From Chryseobacterium capnotolerans (lineage in GTDB: Bacteria > Bacteroidota > Bacteroidia > Flavobacteriales > Weeksellaceae): a DNA stretch of 64,000 nt. Below are positions 30,101-39,094 of this stretch, one piece after another. How positions within the stretch are numbered: position 1 is the stretch's first letter; each line of letters opens with the position of its first letter. Location: NCBI RefSeq assembly GCF_021278965.1, contig NZ_CP065589.1, positions 935,001 to 999,000 of the forward strand, in the 5' to 3' direction. The notes beneath the pieces were generated by a model that ran no database searches, had not been told where the DNA came from, and worked only from the letters and a program-made list of their open reading frames with translations. Both the position numbers and the translations under genes were made by a program.

Positions 30101-31105
30101 GGAAGCATTAATATCGCGATTAAAGATCCGATAACAGGTATTAGTATTCCATATCCATTACCTACAACCTGGACAAAGCATGAAACAATACCAGTAACTA
30201 AGGAAGCCTGGGAAGATGATGATCCGAATTTACCATTAGGAGTTCAGCAGATGCTTAACTATGTGAATCACGCCAACCAGGCGAACACAGGAATGGCTTG
30301 TAGCATTAATCTTGGGAAACCGGTTACACCAAAAGCATATAAGTATTCGGTTAAACTGGAAGATCTAAGTCCGGAAAAACTATACACAGCCATTATCTAC
30401 AATGCCTTTGATGATGACGGAGATGGAAAATATGAACCACAGGCTATACCAACAACGGAAGATCCTTACAAAGTATATGAAGAGAACCAGAAGATCCATG
30501 AGTTCGTATTCAGAACTTCAAGATACAAGGACTTTAAAGAGCAGGTAGAAAGTTATAAGCTGAAAGAATATAATGATAAAAACGAAGTGATAGGACAGAA
30601 GGATGCTATCTATGAAGTGAAAGCAGATCTTAAGCCACAACAGCTTAATGACCTCTATATCTTAGCTTCAGAAGGTACTGAAAATCCAAACTTAAAAGGG
30701 CTTGCCAATACCTATTCAGAAGTATTTGACCGCGCTTTTGAAGGAGTAATGGGACTAAAACCATTAAATCCTCCTACCAATACAGAATTTGTTAAAATAG
30801 TCAATACCAATAATGATGTAGTGGCATTACTGATAAGGAATCCGGAGCCATTCAATGATCCTAGAATTCCATTGAAGAAAGTGAAGGAATGTCTTAAGGT
30901 TCTTAATAGTGTAAACGAACATAATAAAGATTTCCAATTAATCTTTTCTAAAGATTATTCTCAGATTTTAGTCGTGCATAAGAGCAATAAGATTAAAGAT
31001 CAGAATTTAAAACTGCAGTTTATGTATAAATACTGGAATGGATCAGTTTATACTGAATTTCCAGGAAGCGGAGTGACAATCAACGAATTAAAACTAAACA
31101 ATTAA
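24182..31105 (+). CDS. giant island protein A (2307 aa), unrecognised
   Basis: Starts at MSNQTPVTHRYYPRL; the frame is open 26 codons further up from a GTG, but the ATG gives the more natural end. No signal peptide, lipobox or T9SS domain is seen. Residues about 300-1120 are dominated by alternating hydrophobic and polar beta-strands (GAKLLGEEGIDLPAIRYYA, LNLGPVRMAVTAIHMG, VEGGAEINLFIVSVALFISI and KFELKIKLAIFKIKLKVHLS), suggesting a long beta-rich scaffold or a strand-rich surface. The later part has Cys clusters (DCGCDSKAEPCTKDTKLC and KLGNCGC) and acidic linkers (DDDGNGNGN, AFDDDGDGKYEP) that resemble Ca-binding loops. The family is unknown. Because the protein lacks an export signal yet carries extracellular-looking sequence, release by lysis or an unknown route is suggested; that is inference. 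Confidence 0.75.
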   Translation: MSNQTPVTHRYYPRLSSVVTKDDIPDILGFLKPGITNLLDKIYYKDLQYSKGPKGDSAFYSLSVVSKRIDIEIPGTGISLVLNGTDDTAISAFPITVEYQWKILAYLRYFSLGNFSFEPQQIFEVALRVLNVTEEQAIAHFVNTFVSPANQNVTPLMQFVKDINDSHSLGLTLPSDATTVTEVVQDIFNKTAGKYASLVAFATYLLSNDMQETAEKVKTFFKALMPQDIDEFIKEVAIPKFKATLMLSAAIEFPRSILKPVNPLKHPTAPLEVIEDETKKVTLSFGEALFYADTEKGFGYNMDLVLNMSNPAQIGNTGFIIDIHNLKIDLSKTENIAEADADGRPKEFMGVYMEYTEIFLPKKWFKKKNPEGNTQQTIGISANHMLIGTGGLSGNIAIRPTYAVKTTGTETKVVDYFSKFFKLDYANLKVKSMSSSNETAIHNMDELMTFMNGLASPSELKFVYPMGLRTVAGDYREFQKEEDYYKFLASLSVDSLDKDNRTLWFNLGKDTEKSWELGFSKFDIDFHQGQVVHSSLHAGLKIKKFKDYNGLDMVIDVVGEWESKENFKLSAAILPFGLKMNLFNILHFYLQRIEIGKKNDNFYIEADTKISFPEGTFGAKLLGEEGIDLPAIRYYANGKFEIAGGSSIIPINVHLNLGPVRMAVTAIHMGTIQRMYKDKMRTYNYIGFDGGININPLGLDVRGNGVKFYYTADNDEMVEKYGGNIEEYKDSYFHISTLEVDLVIPGTASASAAVAIIKGALTIPEPGKSTEYRGKVSLQLPKMNISGSAEMAFDPKYPGFLVDASVELPFVIPLGSFGIFGFRGLIGYRYVAHKEAIGMTENDTWYDYYVHPQRGINTDKFIGPQFTQKYSAPFSFGAGASLATLDGRLASLRAMVLLSVPSMFAIDAGLTIISERLGLTEDDPKVPPFYAFVIVGDNSLEIGAGGNFQLNKNNGSFIDIKAEVQMGFFFKNQRPWYVNFGTRDKPIRASLFKDSVNIKAESYLMIAAKGIEAGARVDFNLNLIIVKVYAAIEVGAHISFERPQVGGYIYVEGGAEINLFIVSVALFISIYFRVELIFPFLILAEFKFELKIKLAIFKIKLKVHLSIKWEKGENHVDTSAVPPLTYESDPPHIDYPKEERLKNAVKGVHMLTNETFDLPVVQVKKVPSVTIKDNPDLPTIPLDTYIDIKIEKGLIPTSAAGEKIGGHTNGATEFTDLIPPQKTQPGGHVLRQVKHQYSIEDVDIKILNKQGTDWNNYNPYRAVLTQNEANSIANLDKFKLGFWQKTNDKYDTIRILASTPFSFLDAAQPGWFIPEQYGITASSLFCTKTEKVWHESDVKDKTVGTVYYPPAGAPYNFINGAYYNLLGTVSDTTDYMTVSNAANSHNFSKSLKITNGNTMVVLLPEASASTELFLSTTASSVRVRYYKDVFSPGIYQNYTLIEEVTKTKAELASKLVYEAADHAGQYVSKIEIIPYNANQQEIDAINAQIDQIWATATANTTGEVTSVVLSPGQQAEYDKLVEELKKLKDGGCTSSQCKELDFNVMHVEDGYNGLFGNGVVNFSMSNVATKWADYETQYMMVTSGNTPPFVDFNTHSVIFLFLPYGPTNQFIKYNSVVTKVSEKADGIDICYSSDYPKERINKVAIIKVSKTTEKPLNLKFTPDCGCDSKAEPCTKDTKLCDFLTGLMYNLNQCIVYQGVDEVTQLRYSSKCFFMFIDAIYQFDKEFPQYNLIQGAGYVRDLVEKLRSYLNTEGAKMSVAVQLTKDIHDIIFKLGNCGCSDDDGNGNGNLTSVCHTLFHQVRWITAEDYEYQQTIPSQDAVTADMQLMQEAMSKVVQPVWRPNSVYYINLKLKDNVNGDIPHIIDYYFAFKTAGPIGHFEKKNEDYIEKLKDADGNLTDKKKNIDEYPITSLKSYIDMQKSYPNVDGDLLMAKPLFYGNEQSKIQLSFTKPYIYNMLKTWTAHNVNGMDVEEIKGSINIAIKDPITGISIPYPLPTTWTKHETIPVTKEAWEDDDPNLPLGVQQMLNYVNHANQANTGMACSINLGKPVTPKAYKYSVKLEDLSPEKLYTAIIYNAFDDDGDGKYEPQAIPTTEDPYKVYEENQKIHEFVFRTSRYKDFKEQVESYKLKEYNDKNEVIGQKDAIYEVKADLKPQQLNDLYILASEGTENPNLKGLANTYSEVFDRAFEGVMGLKPLNPPTNTEFVKIVNTNNDVVALLIRNPEPFNDPRIPLKKVKECLKVLNSVNEHNKDFQLIFSKDYSQILVVHKSNKIKDQNLKLQFMYKYWNGSVYTEFPGSGVTINELKLNN

Positions 31106-31116
31106 TTAAATCTAAA

Positions 31117-34100
31117 ATGAGTTTTTTAAAAAATCATAATTATATAAGTTCCAAAGGATTAATCAATTCCTCTACAAAAAGCCAAGGAAATGTAATGCAG
31201 GTGGGAAATATTGATTCCATAGGACTGATTACAGTTCTTGATGAAAGCGGTAACCTGAAATGGAACAGAGCTTTTAAATCTCCTCAAGGAGGATATACTA
31301 CCTTTGTTAAGGTAATGCCATTCAAAAACGGTGATTTTGCTGTGGTAGGAGTAACCTCCTATAAAACTCCTGTTGTAATGAGGATCAAAGGAAATGGAGA
31401 TGTAGTATGGTGTAAAGTTTTTCAGTCGATTGAAACTGATGAAAGACGCATTTTTGCTGACATTCTTGCTGATTCAATGGTTTACCTTACTTTTTATAAC
31501 GTAAACGCAAAGATGAGCGGAACTCTCTTATTATCCGGCTGGGAAGGGAAAGTAAGTTCAAGAACAGATATTATTAATAAAGGTACTCCAGGGGCAACCC
31601 TGGAAGTAACCGGGATTAGTACCTTTAGTGAAATAGTTCATATTAGTGCTAATGAAACCCTGAATGGTGTAACACGTGGTGTATCCTTCTATGGACAGGT
31701 AAATGAACCGGTAGAGACTGCTCAATATCCTTCTGTGAACAATATTCCTGTTGTATTAAACGGAGTTTATTGCCGTCCGAACCAACAGGGTGGCTATGAA
31801 TTGCATTGGGGAGGTAAAATTAACAAAACACCTGTTTTGTTAACACCTAATGACAGAGCATTTTTATTTAAAGATTGGGATTCCCAATCCGTAAAATTTA
31901 TCCACGGCAAAGATTTTTTCTACGCAACTACAGGTGCAGGGTATAATTTCTGTTATTCTGAATACGATTATACACCTGTATGGACGCAGCAATCATCCAT
32001 CAAAGGTTTTTATATTGATCAGGTTGTAGGAAATGAAGTGACAGTAAGAGGAACGCAAGGTTCCGATTTTACAGGGCTTGTGAGCAAAGGAATTAATACC
32101 TGTTTTACTTCACCTACCAATAATATAAACGTATCATTAGAAGGTTATAAGCTCAAAGATGCTCCCTATATTTCCAAGAAAGTAGATTTCAAAGAAGAAG
32201 AACTTAATTTTGATATCATCACTAAGCCTTATGCTAATGAAAATGCATGTGGATCAAATGGAGGCGACGGAACAGAGATTACTTTCAATGAGTTTTCAGG
32301 ATTACAAACACCTAATTTTTACCTTCAGGCTGCCGGATCCAGAGGAGAAGACAGTACCAAGGGAATTCATCTGAGATGGGGATTCGGAGGTGAATTGGGA
32401 GAAAACCACCTTCCCAAAGGAAGACTTACAGACAACAAGAATAACTTCAATAAACCTGATGATTTTGTTAAAGTTTATAGAACCCTATATGAGAAGAAAA
32501 TCTTCAATCTGGAGTTTACACAAGCTCCACAGCTTATTGACGAAAGTAAGAAGATGTGGGTATATAAGTTTAATAATGACAGTAGAATTTTTTATGTCTA
32601 TTTCAAAAATAAGACAAAATATGCACAAGTAAGACAATCTGTTAACCCAATGCAGGATCCTCTTAAATTCATGCAGCAATATGGGAATGAAATTGTAGAA
32701 GTTCTTTGTAAATCAGATATTTTCTTTGCTGCTGAGTTACAAGTGGAAGATCAACAGCAAGATGCACGTGTGGAGTTGGAGGCCCTTTCAGTAGCAGATC
32801 AGAATAATTTGTCCCAACAGCAGCTTTCTTATAGAGCAACACCTTATGGTAGTGAGCTTGCGAATACTTATTTTAATGCTGAAAACGGAAAGACATTGCG
32901 TTTCAGACCTTACAACTGTCTTGTTACCAGAATTCAATTTGAGTTCTATTCAGACTTCATCATCAGCCGAAATCAGGCTAATGCATGGAAACTTATGGGA
33001 GAATTCTCTCTTACAGATGAGAGAGACACTGTTTTTGAGAGGTTAGATCCTCTGCCTAATGAGAACCCCGTTCATGGAGCATGGTTAAGATACAACGATG
33101 GAGCGTATGTAAATACAGATAATTATCGTAAAAAATGGGAGCATAGTTCTACAGGTCCTTTAGACAGAGACATTCAGACTGTAATTAAAAGATATGTAGA
33201 GTTAAGTAATGATCAGCCGAATCCAAAGGCTAATGAAACCATTTCAATTAACCTTTCTCCTACTGGTTCACAACAGGTAGTTGATATTAGCACAAACCTT
33301 CCTCAGGATGGAGATATGCAGGTGTCTAACCTGGATATTCTGAATATTGCTGCTCTGGATTACCATGTAGCAAGAATGCTGGGATTAGGATATCTTGATA
33401 TTAAGGACGAGGTTTTCGGAAACCAGTATATTTATATCACAGAATATTATACCAATAAAAATCTGGATATCAATTCAGGAGATAAGACATATCAGTTACT
33501 TTCAATGTCTCTTCCTGTATCTACAGAAATTGAAAGACTCTCATTGCCTGTAAAATTGATGAAACTGAACACAGGGATGGATTCTAATAACCCGCAGTCT
33601 GCCGGTTTATATGATGCTGAAGGATATTCGCATAATGGAAAATACCGTTATATTAGTATTTATAACCAACAGGTTCCTGAACTTGAGGTAAACCCGGTAT
33701 TTATGGGTGAATATGAAAAATTTGATGCCTCTTCATTCACATTCCCTGTATATGCAGGTCTTGAATACCGTGTAGTAGAACCTGGTAAAACAGATGATTA
33801 TATCTGGATCAAACCGGAATTATGTAATGATACTAAATATGCAAATATTGATAATGTGGCAGACTCTTTTGAAACACTGCCTCTTCAGATTCCTGATACC
33901 TATGCTCCATTGTATATGCATAAGCAGGATAAAAGTGGAACATATTTCTATAAAGGATACGGAATCAACTGGTTCTCCAGAGCGCAGATCGGAGGAGAAG
34001 AGCTGTCAATTGAAACCAAGATTAAACCGAACAACAGGTTATTACCTCCAACGGCAACAACAGCTTTTCTTATCCAGAAAGAATATCCTGTAACCCTTAC

Positions 34101-37100
34101 TTCTCAAGGAGAGCAGGATCGTAGAAATGCAATCTCAGATCCGGATAAAACATTGGTAAGACTTGGCTTTGATCATCATATTTACCAGGATGAAATTGTA
34201 TACTCTATTCCATTTGATTCTACGCTGCCAGATGATTATTATATGAATCCAGATACTATTTTCCCGGATGATAAAGAGGTAATGGCTGATGAAGTGGAAA
34301 TCTTCTACAGGAATTATACCATGAGAGAGATTTCTGCAAAGGTTTCCGGTATCAGTCATCATCCGAATAATCAACTTTTAGCAGAGATCAAAACAGTAGA
34401 TTATACCCTGCCGAGTTCAGGAGGAACTATTGCCCCGGGATCGAGTATGCCTGCACAACCTTCAATTCCATTACAGATTTTAAAATCGGAAATTCCGGCA
34501 GGAACTACCATTAATGATTTTATCGGAGGAATTTTCCTATTGGATGGCGAAAGTTATATCATTAACGGTATCACAGTGGAATCTTCAGGATTGAAATTCA
34601 CCGTGTTTAAAAAAGCTCCAAGTGCAGCTATTATTTCAGGGACTTCACCGGTAATCGATCAGAGTAGTCTGGTGCTTCCTACATTCAGTCCAGGAACGGA
34701 AGGATTATTCAGTGCAACTGAAAATATGCAGAATACCCCAACCTGGGGACCTAAAAATCCTAACTCACTGAAGGTGAAAATTGGAACCAATGATTGGGGA
34801 ATCCATAGAGAAATTATTCATACTCAGCAATCTGACGGATCTGTTCAGAGATTCCTTGAAAAAAGTAGAGGATTCTGGAAAACTGCTGAAATAGAGATGC
34901 ACTATGAGAAGATTGATAAATATCAAAATAGTGAGGGAGAGATTATAGAAAAGCCGTTTAACAAGTTTAGAGTCCATAGAGGAGTTTATAAAGTTACATT
35001 CCCTGGATTCAAGCTGGCAAAGCATTCTCAGTTTTCATCCAACTCAGATTCTGTTGAATGGCTGAATGGGATTGTAAGGTTATTTACAGTAGAAGATTAT
35101 GGTAATGGAGTCCCTAAAGAGTCCAGATCTATTTTCAAAGTGGTAAAAACAGAAAATATTGGAACCAATCAGGATCTTGTGGTATACATTTATGATGAAA
35201 ACTTCAGGATTAATGAAGATGCGAATCACTTACCTATATTTAATTATCATCCGGATGATCTGGCAGGAATGCAAACAAAACCTTTAACACCACCAGTATA
35301 TCCTACTGATCCTGTTATGGGCAAAAATATGCAGGTCAATTACTATCCTTCCTACAGAGTATATCTGTATAAGAATGCAGCCAATAACTTAATTGAGGAT
35401 GCTGTTTTACCTCCTGAAAATGAAGATGTAAGATACTCTATCTTTGGATTCAAGAGTGTTGACAATGACAATGTGGACATGCAAGGAGCTAAGTATAAAT
35501 CTAAATTCAGTGTTCCTGCTGTGATGTTTGCCAATAGAATTGTAGAGCCTAAACCACCGAGAAAGCCAAAAGGCTCTAAATATGCAACCAGACCGGATAA
35601 ATTCGGAAAGTCAACCTATAGCTTTATTACGGAATATGACCATAAACCATATTCGGTACAGTTTTTCAGAGCGAATAATGCTGTATTGTTAGCTTCTTTA
35701 TATGAGTCAACAAAGATTGAAGAAATTAAAAATAGTCTTAATGCTCTTGGGGGTAATGATGAAGCGTTTTTTACTGACAGATGGATGAATTTTGTGGATT
35801 TTGAAATGCTTCTTAATACATCAACAACAGGATTTGAAGCATTTCCACCTGATGGCCCTGTAAAATTTGCTATGCCACTTCCAAACAGTAAAATATTATT
35901 CGATGCAATTAATTATTTCATTGTGAATCATAACGAACATTTTGGACTTCAAGCAGGACAAAATGGATATGCTAATTTGTTGGATAAAATAAAGTGGGAA
36001 AAAGGAGAGTATCCGATTAACTATCGTGTAATTGAGGCAGTTCCCAATAAGTTTGACCAATTACGTCTCGGACATTTTATTAAAGAAGCAATGATTAACT
36101 GTTTTCTGCCACTTACAGAAGTTCCTATTATTTATCAGCAGATCCATAATTTTGATTTCAGTGATCTTGCAGGGCACAGACCTAAAAATAAAAAGCAGAA
36201 TATCAGGGATGCTTCAGGATATTTACTGCCTACTACTCATGCAGATTTTGATATGGCTCCGATGGCTGCCGTATACAGTCAAGGACAAGGAGGAACTCCA
36301 CATTCAACATTGTTTACAGATTTCACTCTTGATGGGGCTTCGGATAACTTCTACTTCTATGGAGTAAGAGAATTAGGAAATCAATTGCAGATGGGAGAGT
36401 TTAGTAAATTTCAGGGACCTATTAAACTAGTTAACACCAATCCAGCTGAACCACCAAAGATTTTAAGTTTATTGCCGATAGTAGATAATGCTACATTAGG
36501 AATCTCTGCAAAAGTAAGAATTGAAGTGAACTCTTATACGGATGTACACAAGATCAATGAAATTTCTATTTACAGAGCAACCAATAAACTGGATGCAGAT
36601 TCCATACTAAGTATGAAACACATCAAAACAGTGAAGATTGCTGATGTAGAAGTAAATCCTGAAAATGGATCATGGACGGTATATGATGAATTTGAAGACC
36701 TGGATGAGAACCCTTATGGAGATCCGCTTTTCTATCGTGTAGTGGCTTCCAGAAAAGTGGAGTATACCACAACAGATTATAATGTATCGCCACCTGTTAA
36801 TAAAACGGTACAGGAGCAGGCTCCATCATTACCTTCAAAAACTACGGTAACCATGTTGGTAGAAAACTATAATCCACCGGCACCAGTATTGAGATATCAT
36901 TCAGAGCCGGTAGACTCCGATGTGATTAATTGGGTAATCCTATCCTGGGATCAGGTTTGCTATAAAGGGAAATATCATCTTTATAAAATGAGCCCAATGG
37001 GGAACTGGAAAGAAATTGCCAGAATAGATACAGATGAGAAAGATACTTCAAAAGCAAAACTGTATGTATATGGTAATAATCCGGCAACCAATACAGAAGA

Positions 37101-37374
37101 ATGGTTCTTTAAAGAAGCATTTGATATGACTGGAAACGAGTTTTTCCTTCCTGTTGAAAAATTAGGACTGGATCCTATGAAGATTAAAGATGCAGAAGGA
37201 AGAGTACTGTATCATCATTTCAAAATGGTCTCTCAGAATACCTCTAATATGTTCAGTACCGAAGAAAAAATTCTTACGATATACAAGGAAGAAACATGGA
37301 CGGATATCGGTGGAATTTCTCATGATGGAACAGACGGAATGATCTTACAGGGAACTTTCATTGTAAGACCTTAA
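31117..37374 (+). CDS. giant island protein B (2085 aa), with beta-propeller-like start and fibronectin-like end
   Basis: Follows protein A by 11 bases with no export signal. The first 330 residues contain repeated blade-like pieces (GLITVLDESGNLKWNRAFKSP, GDFAVVGVTSYKTPVVMRIKGNGDVVWCKVF) typical of beta-propeller proteins. The centre is unrecognised and long. Near the C-terminus are segments such as TNPAEPPKILSLLPIVDN, INEISIYRATNKLDADS and APVLRYHSEPVDSDVINWVILSWDQV, which resemble fibronectin type III modules. It would fit a structural or receptor-binding component of a large complex. The family is unknown and function is inferred from context only. Confidence 0.75.
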   Translation: MSFLKNHNYISSKGLINSSTKSQGNVMQVGNIDSIGLITVLDESGNLKWNRAFKSPQGGYTTFVKVMPFKNGDFAVVGVTSYKTPVVMRIKGNGDVVWCKVFQSIETDERRIFADILADSMVYLTFYNVNAKMSGTLLLSGWEGKVSSRTDIINKGTPGATLEVTGISTFSEIVHISANETLNGVTRGVSFYGQVNEPVETAQYPSVNNIPVVLNGVYCRPNQQGGYELHWGGKINKTPVLLTPNDRAFLFKDWDSQSVKFIHGKDFFYATTGAGYNFCYSEYDYTPVWTQQSSIKGFYIDQVVGNEVTVRGTQGSDFTGLVSKGINTCFTSPTNNINVSLEGYKLKDAPYISKKVDFKEEELNFDIITKPYANENACGSNGGDGTEITFNEFSGLQTPNFYLQAAGSRGEDSTKGIHLRWGFGGELGENHLPKGRLTDNKNNFNKPDDFVKVYRTLYEKKIFNLEFTQAPQLIDESKKMWVYKFNNDSRIFYVYFKNKTKYAQVRQSVNPMQDPLKFMQQYGNEIVEVLCKSDIFFAAELQVEDQQQDARVELEALSVADQNNLSQQQLSYRATPYGSELANTYFNAENGKTLRFRPYNCLVTRIQFEFYSDFIISRNQANAWKLMGEFSLTDERDTVFERLDPLPNENPVHGAWLRYNDGAYVNTDNYRKKWEHSSTGPLDRDIQTVIKRYVELSNDQPNPKANETISINLSPTGSQQVVDISTNLPQDGDMQVSNLDILNIAALDYHVARMLGLGYLDIKDEVFGNQYIYITEYYTNKNLDINSGDKTYQLLSMSLPVSTEIERLSLPVKLMKLNTGMDSNNPQSAGLYDAEGYSHNGKYRYISIYNQQVPELEVNPVFMGEYEKFDASSFTFPVYAGLEYRVVEPGKTDDYIWIKPELCNDTKYANIDNVADSFETLPLQIPDTYAPLYMHKQDKSGTYFYKGYGINWFSRAQIGGEELSIETKIKPNNRLLPPTATTAFLIQKEYPVTLTSQGEQDRRNAISDPDKTLVRLGFDHHIYQDEIVYSIPFDSTLPDDYYMNPDTIFPDDKEVMADEVEIFYRNYTMREISAKVSGISHHPNNQLLAEIKTVDYTLPSSGGTIAPGSSMPAQPSIPLQILKSEIPAGTTINDFIGGIFLLDGESYIINGITVESSGLKFTVFKKAPSAAIISGTSPVIDQSSLVLPTFSPGTEGLFSATENMQNTPTWGPKNPNSLKVKIGTNDWGIHREIIHTQQSDGSVQRFLEKSRGFWKTAEIEMHYEKIDKYQNSEGEIIEKPFNKFRVHRGVYKVTFPGFKLAKHSQFSSNSDSVEWLNGIVRLFTVEDYGNGVPKESRSIFKVVKTENIGTNQDLVVYIYDENFRINEDANHLPIFNYHPDDLAGMQTKPLTPPVYPTDPVMGKNMQVNYYPSYRVYLYKNAANNLIEDAVLPPENEDVRYSIFGFKSVDNDNVDMQGAKYKSKFSVPAVMFANRIVEPKPPRKPKGSKYATRPDKFGKSTYSFITEYDHKPYSVQFFRANNAVLLASLYESTKIEEIKNSLNALGGNDEAFFTDRWMNFVDFEMLLNTSTTGFEAFPPDGPVKFAMPLPNSKILFDAINYFIVNHNEHFGLQAGQNGYANLLDKIKWEKGEYPINYRVIEAVPNKFDQLRLGHFIKEAMINCFLPLTEVPIIYQQIHNFDFSDLAGHRPKNKKQNIRDASGYLLPTTHADFDMAPMAAVYSQGQGGTPHSTLFTDFTLDGASDNFYFYGVRELGNQLQMGEFSKFQGPIKLVNTNPAEPPKILSLLPIVDNATLGISAKVRIEVNSYTDVHKINEISIYRATNKLDADSILSMKHIKTVKIADVEVNPENGSWTVYDEFEDLDENPYGDPLFYRVVASRKVEYTTTDYNVSPPVNKTVQEQAPSLPSKTTVTMLVENYNPPAPVLRYHSEPVDSDVINWVILSWDQVCYKGKYHLYKMSPMGNWKEIARIDTDEKDTSKAKLYVYGNNPATNTEEWFFKEAFDMTGNEFFLPVEKLGLDPMKIKDAEGRVLYHHFKMVSQNTSNMFSTEEKILTIYKEETWTDIGGISHDGTDGMILQGTFIVRP

Positions 37375-37407
37375 TTACCCTTTCACACAATTAATAAAGA
37401 TACAACA

Positions 37408-37438
37408 GTTCCTCCTTAACAGAAGGAGAAGGAGGAAC
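37408..37438. other. 10-bp stem-loop between giant protein B and fibre gene 1
   Basis: GTTCCTCCTT and AAGGAGGAAC are perfect reverse complements separated by 11 bases, lying 22 bases before the ATG of the first fibre gene. No T-tract follows, so it is more likely an mRNA structure (processing, stabilising or attenuating) than a terminator. Confidence 0.5.
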
Positions 37439-37460
37439 TATATCAAAAAAAACAAAAATT

Positions 37461-39092
37461 ATGGCAAAAAAAACAATTGCAGCTTTAAAAGAATATTTTA
37501 AAGTAGGGAAGAGACCAACAGAAAATCAGTTTGGAGATTTAATTGACAGTTATGTTCATGTAGATGAATCATCAGAATATTCAACCGTAGTAGAATTTCC
37601 TGCTAATTATCAGGTAGGAGATTATGTGGAGTTTTTACAATTTGAACCATCAAGTGCAGGTGCAGGCGGATTTTTCGAAGTTTCTATTGCATATACCAGA
37701 AATAATACAGCTAGTGCAGCTACTCATATTGCTGCTGTATCTCATGCAAATCCGGATGTATGGAAAGAATGTGGTACAGTGAACAAGAATAATTATGTAG
37801 ACGGTTCAGAAAATAATAACCTTACAGTTGATATGAATGGAGGAACATGTAGATTTCGCTTAAGAGCTGTTCATACTTATGGTGATCCAAATCAAACGTT
37901 AAAAGTTTTTGTTAAAATCAGATCTGTTAATAAAAATGATAATTGGATTGTATTAGATAACAGAGGTAATACTATTGCAGCTGTTCCTATCCAGCCAATG
38001 ACGAATGAATGGAATCTATGGGTAGGGAGTCTGAGATCAAGTGAAAATGCTAAGATTGGTTTAAAGGTTAATATGGATGGGAATGTAGGAATTGGAACTG
38101 CTACGCCAGACACGAAGCTGAATGTAGTACATGAAAATTCATATAACCAAAACGCTACTGTTGCCAAATTTACCACCACTGGTGCAACAGGAGGAAGCAA
38201 TATACTGAGCCTTTCTTACCATAATAAAGCTAATTTGGAATTGAATTCCGGGTTTTCAGGCTTAGGAAGAAGGTATGGAGATTATTTTGACTTTAATATA
38301 GAAAATGATAATTCTTATGATCCCAACTTTGGATCTATCAATTTCGTAACCAGCCAAAATGTTCAAATGACCGTAAGGCCTGGTGGAAATGTAGGAATTG
38401 GAACCGTTAATCCACTATCTAAGTTAGATGTTAGGGGAAATATTCTTGCTGGTAGAACCGATGCAACAGAAGGAATTAATGCATTCGCTATTCGTTATGA
38501 GAATGGTTCAGTAAATAACTGGGGATCATTAAGAAGTGGTGCCGAAACTTATATGAGTTATGGGGCAAAAGCTGATAATACTACAGCTTATGGCTGGCTG
38601 TCAGGCAGTGGATCTTATCCTAGCTATAAAACAGCAGTTACTACAGGTAATGACGGGATCAGGTTTTTGTCCTCCGCTTACGGGAAAATAGCACAGGATT
38701 CACCAGTGGCTATGTCAGAACTTATGAGAATAGCTCCCAATGGAAATGTAGGAATTGGAACCCAAAATCCTGATCAGAAGCTGGCAGTAAAAGGAAAAAT
38801 TCATGCAGAAGATGTTATTGTTGATCCCAATGTTCCAGCAGATTATGTTTTCCAGAAATACTTTGACGGACAATCTCCTATCAAGCCTGATTATCAGATG
38901 CCTACTATTCGTGAACTGGAGTCTTTCGTAAAAGAAAATAAACATCTTCCGGATATTCCTTCAGCAGAAAAAATGTCTCAGGATGGTGTTAATTTAGGCG
39001 ATTTACAGATGAAACTGCTTCAGAAAATTGAGGAAATGTCTCTGTATATCATTTCTTTAAATCAAGAGATTGATATTTTAAAATCAAAATAA
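37461..39092 (+). CDS. fibre-like protein 1 (543 aa)
   Basis: First of four tandem paralogues. The N-terminal block MAKKTIAALKEYFKVGK followed by RPTENQFGDLIDSY is shared by all four and is probably a docking or assembly segment. The middle carries GNVGIGT repeats (GNVGIGTATP, GNVGIGTVNP, GNVGIGTQNP), a trimer-fibre motif common in Bacteroidota tail-fibre-like proteins. The block VNNWGSLRSGAETYMSYGAKA is shared with copies 2 and 4. The C-terminus (ELESFVKENKHLPDIPSAEKM, then LGDLQMKLLQKIEEM and a heptad-like end) is the conserved coiled-coil end. No signal peptide. Likely a receptor-binding fibre of the proposed complex; the paralogy is seen, the function is inferred. Confidence 0.75.
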   Translation: MAKKTIAALKEYFKVGKRPTENQFGDLIDSYVHVDESSEYSTVVEFPANYQVGDYVEFLQFEPSSAGAGGFFEVSIAYTRNNTASAATHIAAVSHANPDVWKECGTVNKNNYVDGSENNNLTVDMNGGTCRFRLRAVHTYGDPNQTLKVFVKIRSVNKNDNWIVLDNRGNTIAAVPIQPMTNEWNLWVGSLRSSENAKIGLKVNMDGNVGIGTATPDTKLNVVHENSYNQNATVAKFTTTGATGGSNILSLSYHNKANLELNSGFSGLGRRYGDYFDFNIENDNSYDPNFGSINFVTSQNVQMTVRPGGNVGIGTVNPLSKLDVRGNILAGRTDATEGINAFAIRYENGSVNNWGSLRSGAETYMSYGAKADNTTAYGWLSGSGSYPSYKTAVTTGNDGIRFLSSAYGKIAQDSPVAMSELMRIAPNGNVGIGTQNPDQKLAVKGKIHAEDVIVDPNVPADYVFQKYFDGQSPIKPDYQMPTIRELESFVKENKHLPDIPSAEKMSQDGVNLGDLQMKLLQKIEEMSLYIISLNQEIDILKSK

Positions 39093-39094
39093 TC

